The translations under genes were made by a program, and so were the position numbers. Under the pieces are notes generated by a model. It did not search any database. It was not told the origin of the DNA and worked only from the letters and a program-made list of their open reading frames with translations. Source: Tribonema minus (Eukaryota; Sar; Xanthophyceae; Tribonematales; Tribonemataceae). Taken from it: 64,000 bases of DNA. Shown piece by piece: positions 57,560 through 64,000 of the stretch (positions are counted from its first letter, which is position 1; each line of letters begins with the position of its first letter). The DNA is taken from positions 79,743-143,742 of the forward strand of contig JAFCMP010000158.1 of NCBI GenBank assembly GCA_017506865.1, read 5' to 3'.

Positions 57560-57892
57560 CTAGTCTGCGCTGTGCCCTAGAAACTTGGATACCGGTGCTG
57601 CAACACAGCCCAGCATTCGCGCTCCGCGTGTGTACGCCATGACGCGCTCCGCCAACTCCCGCGCCAGCGATATGCTCAGCTCAATGAGGATCTGACGCTT
57701 AGCTAACCCGGCCTTGCGTAACACATCTGCCTTCCCCCCCCCTGAGCACAGTGCTGAGTGCATTGCCAGCTCCTTAACAAAAAGGCTTGTCTGCTTGCCC
57801 AGCCGTCCGTACGACTCCTGCACGAATGGCACAAAAGCCCAAGATGACGTCAAGGTGCCGGTGTGGTGCTTGACCTTCGCGTCCTCCCCCAT
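57560..57892 (-). pseudogene. C-terminal fragment resembling non-LTR retrotransposon ORF
   Basis: 110 codons with FVPFVQESYGRLGKQTSLFV followed by a helical stretch and LIELSISLARELAERVM. The pattern PF.VE.YGRLG...F...LA is one I associate with the tail of plant and algal reverse transcriptase ORFs. There is no polymerase domain nearby, so it is a fragment. Confidence 0.4.
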
Positions 57893-57927
57893 CCCAGCAG
57901 CATACGTAGTACTGCGATTATACGGAG

Positions 57928-57940
57928 TGGGGTAACCCTA
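57928..57940. repeat. Right terminal inverted repeat
   Basis: TGGGGTAACCCTA, the exact reverse complement of 46942-46954. Confidence 0.6.
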
Positions 57941-58859
57941 GTTAACTTATACTGAATATTCTTGTCTAGTTGCATACTTGAAGCACCAAAAGAGTGCAGG
58001 TGATGGCCACTGCAGCCTCCATTGTCAAATCGTCTACTGAGTTGAGGATCTGATTCTCCATTGTCCTTCTTGCTCTTCTGTTTGTAACCAGATAAAACGT
58101 GGTGCGCTTTGACTCTGACAACGGCAAGCTTGTCGGTGAGAACTGAGCATATGCAGGTATACTTATACCAACTGTGTTTTACATGACCTACTAGTAGGCA
58201 GACCCGGTCTGGCCGCTCAAGGGCGACATCAGCTTAGCATCCAGCGCTGGCATCTTCACACCTGGGCTTTAGTCCTCTCAAATGACACCATTGTCATGGT
58301 GAAAAATCTTCAGCAAAGTGTGAGTGCAATACGGAAACCTTGAAGTCCATGGTAATGGTTCTTGTTGGCAGCCTGAGCATCCACTGCATTCTTCACGTTC
58401 CCCTGGGACACCCTTGCCCATCAAGTGCGCAGCTGCGTGTTACCATATTTTTATTGCGACAGCGAGCTTGGCATCAGCCATCCTGACTCCTTCGCTCTGA
58501 CACATGGAACTGTCACGTTTGTTGCGCACAACAGTTAAACTGTTACTGAGAGCATGCAACCTCAGGCTGCGCAGGCATCAACTCGCTAGAAGTGACTAAT
58601 GAGTACCGTCGGTTTTAGATTCGCTGATCACGTGCAGAGTGGCGACATTAGCACGCGGCAAATTCTGATTCTGCCCCTTAGGGTAATGAAAACTCTTAGG
58701 CTAGGCGCAGTCCTGTCCTGGCCCTGACCTCTTAGACTGCTAGTAGTACTCCTGAGTCAGTGATCTTAACCCTAATAGTATCTTCGGCGACGCAGCGCGC
58801 ACATACACCACCAGCCGAGATGAGCAAGGCAGGATGAGGGTTCGGGGTTGGCAACAGAA
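57941..58859. other. No gene confirmed; two possible small exons
   Basis: 58092-58136 (FDSDNGKLVG before GTGAGA) and about 58202-58270 (DPVWPLKGDISLASS after CAG) could be exons of an unidentified plus-strand gene, but no other part is found. Confidence 0.25.
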
Positions 58860-60460
58860 AGCAGCGCTCCTCCAGATCCAGAACACATATGTCATGACAG
58901 CTTGCAGGGTTGAAGTGGTACGCCGCAATCACGCTCCGCTGAGCCAGTGGCACCTGACTCGGAGCTGCTGCAACGCCGCCAGTAGCCCTGCAGGTTACAG
59001 AGTCTGACACATGTAGGCTTCACAAGCTACCAGCTCATCGCTTGCACAAGCTGCGCGTTCACCATCGGGGTCCACTACTCACGACATATGGAATAGACCA
59101 AGTGAAGTGCCAGACAACTTGAAGGCGGCACTCGACTGAGCCAGCGGCACCCGCCCTGATCTGCTGCCACGTCGCCAGCTGCCACTCAAAGTTACAAGCA
59201 CGTATTGGCTCTATAACTTGCTAGCTCATTGCTTGCGCAGCCTGAGGCTGCACCTTCATCAGCGGCGACCGCCAATGGTGAAAGTTTGTGAGTTGAGTGT
59301 ACGTCAGACAAGCGCTTGAGCCAGCCTGTGGCAGCCAGACCGAGCGTCCGCGCGGCCGCTAGTTGCTGCATATTATATCACAGACGCACAAAGGTTGTCA
59401 AACTTACCTACTCGTCGCTTGCAACAAGCTTCGCTATCACCACTGGCATCTGCCGGTCATGACAGCTCGCGGGATTGAGTGTCCGGCAAGATGAGTCTTC
59501 GGCTGAGCCAGTGGCACCTGGCACTGACAGTGGCACCTGGCATTGAGCTGCTGCAACTCCGCCAGCTGCCACGCAAGTTACAACACATGTAGGCTTCAAA
59601 AAGTACCAGCTCCTCGCTTGCACAAGCTGCGCGTTCACCATCTGCCCCACGAATCACGACAGCCCGTGAGATTGGATGGCCATGCCAAACAAGCACCCAG
59701 CTGGGCCAATGGCGTCCGCCCCACGCTGGTGCGACATCGCCAGCTGCCGTGCAGATTGCAGACACATGTAGGCCCCATGAATGACCAGCTCATTGCTTGC
59801 GCAGACTGCGCGATCAGCGGCATCCGCCGGTCATGACAGCTTGCGGGGTTGAAGTGGTATAATAATTCCAGACGCTGTCGGACAAGCTCTCAGCTGAGCC
59901 AATGGCACCCGCCCAACTGTCTGTGCCGCCGCCATATGCTGCACAAGTTACAGCTACATGTGCATGAAAGACCTGCTCATTGGTTGCTTAGGTGGCGTGT
60001 TCACCAGTGGCATCCGCCGATCGCAACAGCTTGCGAGGTTGAAGTGGTATGGCAGACAAGCGCTCAGCTGAGCCAATTGCACCCGGCGCCGGAGCCTCTG
60101 CGCCGCCGAAAGTTGCCGCACACATTACAGGGACAAGCATGTCCCATTAATGACCATCCCGTCGCTTGCACAAACTGCGCATTCACTTCCGGTTACCGCT
60201 GGTCATGACAGCTCAAGTGTAGAAGTGCTACTCCAGCGTCAGACAAGCGCTCAGCGGAGCCAGTGGCATTCGAGCTGGAGCTGCTGCGATGTCGCCGGTC
60301 GCCACTCAAGTTACAGACACATGCAGGTTTCATACACATCATCGCTTGCACAAGCTGCGCAATTCACAGTCGGCGGCCACCAGTCATCCCAGCTCCCGAA
60401 GTTGGATTGCTGTGCCAGGAAAGTGTTAGCTGAGCCAATGACACGCGATTAGGCCTAAGT
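58860..60460. repeat. Satellite array, unit about 185 bp
   Basis: About nine diverged units. The marker CATGACAGCTTGC or its variants recurs at about 58893, 59087, 59275, 59458, 59652, 59833, 60019, 60203 and 60388, a spacing of 181-194 bp. Other shared blocks are GAGCCAGTGGCACC, GCCAGCTGCC and CTTGCACAAGCTGCGC. Confidence 0.85.
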
Positions 60461-60464
60461 GATA

Positions 60465-62385
60465 GGCCAGCAATGCACTACACGTAGTTCGCGGTTTGCG
60501 GTTTGCGATGAGACCTCGTCCTGAATGTCTGACTGGAATAGCAAAACACAATACGTCGTTGGTGGTTTGCGATTTACGATTAGACCTGAGTGCTGAATAT
60601 CTGCAGCAGGCCAGCAAGGCGCGGTACGTCGTTTGCGGTTTGCGATATGCAATTAGACCTGAGTCCTGAACATCGGCGGCAGGACAGCAAAGCACTATAC
60701 GTCGTTTACCGTTTGCGAGTTGCGATTAAACCTGAGTCCTGAACATCTGCAATAGGACAGCATAGTGCGCTGTGCGTCATTTGCGGTTTGCGATTTGCGA
60801 TTAGACCTGAGTCCTGAAAATCTGCAGCAGGACAGCAAAGCGCAGTACGTCGTTTGCGGTTTGCGATTTGCGATTAGACCTGAGTCCTGAACATCTGCGG
60901 CAGGACAGCAGAGCGCTATCTGCGGCAGGACAGTAGAGCGCTATGCGTCGTTTGCGGTTTGCGATTTGCAATTAGACCTGAGTCCTGACCATCTGCGGCA
61001 GGACAGCATAATGCGCTATGCATAATGCGCTATGCGTCGTTTGCGGTTTGCGTTTTGCGATTAGACCTGAGTCCTGACCATCTGCGGCAGGACAGCAAAA
61101 TGCGCTATGCGTCGTTTGCGGTTTGCGATTTGCGATTAGAGCTGAGTCCTGAACATCTGCAGCAGGACAGCAAAGCGCGGTACGTCGTTTGCGGTTTGCG
61201 ATTTGCGATTAGACCTGAGTCCTGAACATCTGCGGCAGGACAGCAAAGCGCTATGCGTCGTTTGCGGTTTGCGATTTGCGATTAGACCCGAGTCCTGAAC
61301 ATCTGCAGCAGGAGAGCAAAGCACGGTACGTCGTTTGCGGTTGCGATTTGACCTGAGTCCTGAACATCTGCGGCAGGACAGCACAGCACTATACGTCGTT
61401 TGCGGTTTGCGATCTGCGATTAGACCTGAGGCCTGAACATCTGCGGCAAGACAGCAAAGCGCGGTACGTCGTTTGCGGTTTGCGATTTGCGATTAGACCT
61501 GAGTCCTGAACACCTGCGGCAGGACAGCAAAGCATTATACGTCGTTGCAGGACAGCAAAGCACTTTACGTTGTTTGCAGTTGATTAGACCTGAGTCCTGA
61601 ACATCTGCGGCAGGACAGCAAAGCGCGGTACGTCGTTTGCGATTTGCATTAGTCCTGAACAACTGCAGCTGGACTCCAGCAAAGCACTTTACGTCGTTTG
61701 CGGTTTGCGATTTGCGATTAGACCGGAGTCCTGAACATCTGCAGCAGGACAGCATAATGCGCTATGCGTCGTTTGCGGTTTGCGATTTGCGATTAGACCT
61801 GAGTCCTGAACATCTGCGGGAGGACAGCAAAGCGCTAAACGTCGTTTGTTTGCGATTTGCGATGAGACCTGAGTCCTGCAACCTGCGGAGACACCACAGC
61901 GCTATACGTCGTTTGCGGTTTGCGATTTGCGATTAGACCTGAGTCCTGAACATCTGCGGTAGGACAGCAAAGCGCTATGCGTCGTTTGCAGTTTGAGATT
62001 TGCGATTGGACCTGAGTCCTGCAACCTGCGGAGACAGCAAAGCAAACGTCGTTTGCGGTTTGCGATTTGCGATTAGACCTGAGTCCTGCAACCTGCGGAG
62101 ACAAAGCGCTATACGTCGTTTGCGGTTTGCGATTTGCGATTAGACCTGAGTCCTGAACATCTGCTATCCGTCGCTTGCGGGTTGGTGCAATGCAAGTAGC
62201 GGTTTGCGGGAATGCGATGTGCGAGTAGATCTTTGAGTCCTGAACATCTGCGGCAGGACAGCATAGCGCTAAACGTCGTTTGCGGTTTGCGATTTGCGAT
62301 TAGACCTGATTTCTGCAACCTGCGGAGACAGCAAAGCGCTATACGTCGTTTGCGGTTTGCGATTTGCGATTAGACCTGAGTGCGG
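60465..62385. repeat. Satellite array, unit about 73 bp
   Basis: About 26 units built from GTCGTTTGCGGTTTGCGATT, GATTAGACCTGAGTCCTGAA and CATCTGCGGCAGGACAGCAA. Some units are shortened. Near 61860-62110 and 62300 a variant has CCTGCAACCTGCGGAGACA. Open frames on both strands here are repeat translation, not genes. Confidence 0.95.
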
Positions 62386-62630
62386 AGCCCATGTTTGGGC
62401 AAGCCTGGCCCAAATACCTCTTGGGCCAGGTAGGCCACGTCATCTTGCTGAGAACTGCATTGCAATGCCGCACCCGAAGTGGCACTCTTTGTGCCCCAGC
62501 AAAGCGCCCCTGGTGGCATAGGACATCTATTACACCAGCAGAGCGATGGGCGAACGGCTTGATGCCTACGGAGCATGCTTGGAGCCTGCATTGATGCGCT
62601 GCCACTCTGTGCAGCTCTCCAGGTAAGGCG
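62385..62630. repeat. Copy 2 of a dispersed 250-bp repeat
   Basis: Similar to 42300-42565 and begins exactly where the 73-bp satellite stops. It is more decayed: the possible plus-strand exon has a TAG before DIYYTSRA. Confidence 0.7.
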
Positions 62631-63575
62631 CCATGCACATGCACCCTGGGCAGCACCCAACTGTCATGTGGCCGCTGTATGCTGCAGCGTGTGCACACGG
62701 TCGGGCAAGGCCAGTCAGGCTTCCAGTAATACACCTCCCGCCGCGTGAAACGCACCGCAAGTGTGTCAGCAGGTCATGCTGATTTCGTGATCGAGCCACA
62801 GCTCTCCTCACACGGCTGTCAGGTGAGCAGATCATTAGATGCTAAAATAGGTGAACATTCATCTCTGTTGAGAATTGTGTCGTCACGTATCGCATGCAAA
62901 AGCATGCGATTGGGCTGTGTTGAAAACGGTAGCCTGGTCAATGGCACAACGCAGATGTCAGAGCGCTCAGTGCATTCGCCAAGGGTTAAAGAGAGCAATT
63001 GCAGCACTCTGCAAGGTGAAAGCCCATTGATGAGGAGCATAGGTGTGCTTCCAGGCACACTGCATGGTCATGCGCTTGTTTTGCGTGGTGCATCTCAGGG
63101 TGAACGCGCTATGCAATCTGGCTTAAGTGGCCACCAGATACATTAAGCTCTGGATGCTGTTCAAAGGACTGTGCTACGGTAGCATCTACCATGGGGTTGT
63201 TGCACTCAATTAGCGAAGATATCATGTCGTACCATGTGATCGACACGCTCCCTGCGGTACGCGTATAACGCCGATGCCTCATGGTTTGTGAACTCATGCT
63301 CTGGAATTAGCAGCATAAATGATAACCCATCGCCTATCAGCGTTTTCTGTGTGTGTAGTGTGAGCACAGATGACCTCAGCAGGTGTTCACTTGTTAAGAT
63401 ATGTAATAACCCATCGCCTATCGCCTTTATTGTGTGTGTAGTGTCATGACCTTGGCAGGTGTTCATGCACAGTGCTGTACGCAGCTACAAAGGTGTACGC
63501 AGCTTGACCTCTTCTGTGTCATTAACTTAATCGATTGTTTCCTCTTTGTTCTCTGTTTTTGTTGTTCCTTCGTAG
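62631..63575. other. No gene confirmed
   Basis: One possible exon ends before GTGAGC near 62822 (ADFVIEPQLSSHGCQ). A short diverged duplication (CCCATCGCCTATC, GTGTGTGTAGTGT) occurs at about 63327-63450. Otherwise nothing is recognised. Confidence 0.3.
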
Positions 63576-63645
63576 AATTGCAAGTAGGGCATCTTCTGTA
63601 TGGCGAGCCACTGAATGCGAATGTTGACATCAAAGGTGAGAGCAG
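63576..63645 (+). pseudogene. Isolated exon related to MULE transposase exon 3
   Basis: Between a TAG acceptor and a GTGAGCAG donor lies LLYGEPLNANVDIKGES. It aligns with KYGLPLSVIVGVNGES of the gene at 42790, including the identical GAGAGCA splice border. The first catalytic Asp block is not conserved, so it is probably a decayed paralogue. Together with the 62385 repeat it marks a second, eroded MULE locus that may continue past the window. Confidence 0.5.
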
Positions 63646-64000
63646 GTGAGCAGCGATAGCATGTGAATACAGACTGCGGTGTTTGATCTCAGTCAGCGCT
63701 TCTGTGGCTGGGGACACCCTTCCGCTCCACAGTGCCTACCTACATGCTCTGAATAATGCTCCACTCCTCTTTTTGCGTGCTGCTCATGAGTACTATGTGG
63801 CTGTGATCAGTCTCTTGCTGCGACCATTGTGCAAGCATGTGAGCATCATATGCTTCAATGTTAGATCACGTAGTTTGAAGTTTGAAGTGAAGTAGTAGCT
63901 GTGCTACTTTGATGTAGTAGGTGTGCTGCACTGCAGTGCTCTCGCGCCTTTCAGATCGTGAGCCACACCTGTGCTGTGTTGTCACATCTCCGCTGAGCAT
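63646..64000. other. No gene recognised
   Basis: Following intron or intergenic sequence; no homologue of the next MULE exon is visible before the window ends. Confidence 0.4.

Larger units (their letters stand above)
46942..57940. mobile_element. Putative DNA transposon shell with nested elements
   Basis: The 13-bp sequence TAGGGTTACCCCA at 46942-46954 recurs as its exact reverse complement at 57928-57940. Both ends carry subterminal copies of GCGTATAA, about six at 46957-47048 and, inverted, TTATACG at about 57413, 57441 and 57916. Such ends resemble hAT elements. Flanking bases GTTATACT (left) and GTTAACTT (right) could be an 8-bp target duplication with a one-base loss, but this is not clean. 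The roughly 11-kb interior is filled by retroelement sequence, so later insertions are likely. No complete hAT transposase is seen. Confidence 0.5.

Noticed and set aside
61025-62318. Several 60-110-codon frames in the 73-bp satellite
   Set aside because: Periodic repeat translation on both strands without start context or motif.
60465-62385. CRISPR-like array in the 73-bp repeat
   Set aside because: The units are contiguous without unique spacers of constant length, and the context is eukaryotic.
1-64000. tRNA, rRNA or CRISPR features
   Set aside because: No cloverleaf, rRNA core sequence or repeat-spacer array was recognised by reading; a tRNA scan was not possible here.

Overview
The window is eukaryotic nuclear DNA. 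Coding segments are interrupted by many short GT-AG introns, and transposons of several classes and satellite arrays are present; no bacterial operon structure is seen. Exon style, poly-G/C tracts, CAG/CTG richness, a FAR1/MULE transposase and a large Cys-rich beta-helix membrane protein suggest a protist, most plausibly a green alga. That assignment is inference only.

Layout. 0.5-9.0 kb: an unrecognised plus-strand gene with at least eleven exons whose phases agree, ending at a TAG followed by 43 more open codons. 10.7-21.2 kb: a complete LTR retrotransposon on the minus strand (about 300-bp LTRs, 4-bp target duplication GTGC, primer-binding site, poly-G tract). It holds only a broken gag-like gene and low-complexity frames, with no polymerase. 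23.5-29.1 kb: a second, plus-strand element with the same primer-binding site and a homologous gag-like protein with a CCHC zinc knuckle, also broken. 30.3-30.7 kb: a perfect 30-bp palindrome and two minisatellites.

31.4-34.1 kb: a replication module unlike its surroundings, a family-A-type palm polymerase resembling the transposon/virus polymerases (TV-Pol) followed by a herpesvirus-origin-binding-protein-like helicase, split by a 238-bp tandem duplication. 34.15-40.6 kb: a large minus-strand gene for a secreted/membrane beta-helix protein with GGAI/FxxN repeats, an EGF-like Cys segment and about eight membrane segments. Eight of its exons lie in a tandem array of about 281-bp exon-plus-intron units.

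42.8-44.8 kb: a MULE-type transposase gene with a FAR1-like finger in five phase-consistent exons. 46.94-57.94 kb: 13-bp perfect inverted repeats and clusters of GCGTATAA motifs suggest the ends of a DNA transposon now filled with nested elements: a direct repeat pair flanking a Gly/Ala-rich coiled-coil ORF, a 5'-truncated Ty3/gypsy polyprotein, and fragments of other elements. 58.9-62.4 kb: two adjacent satellites (about 185 bp and about 73 bp). 62.4-64 kb: pieces related to the MULE locus.

The most unusual parts are the polymerase-helicase module and the tandem exon array in the neighbouring tail-to-tail gene. Most mobile elements here carry frameshifts or stops and look inactive.
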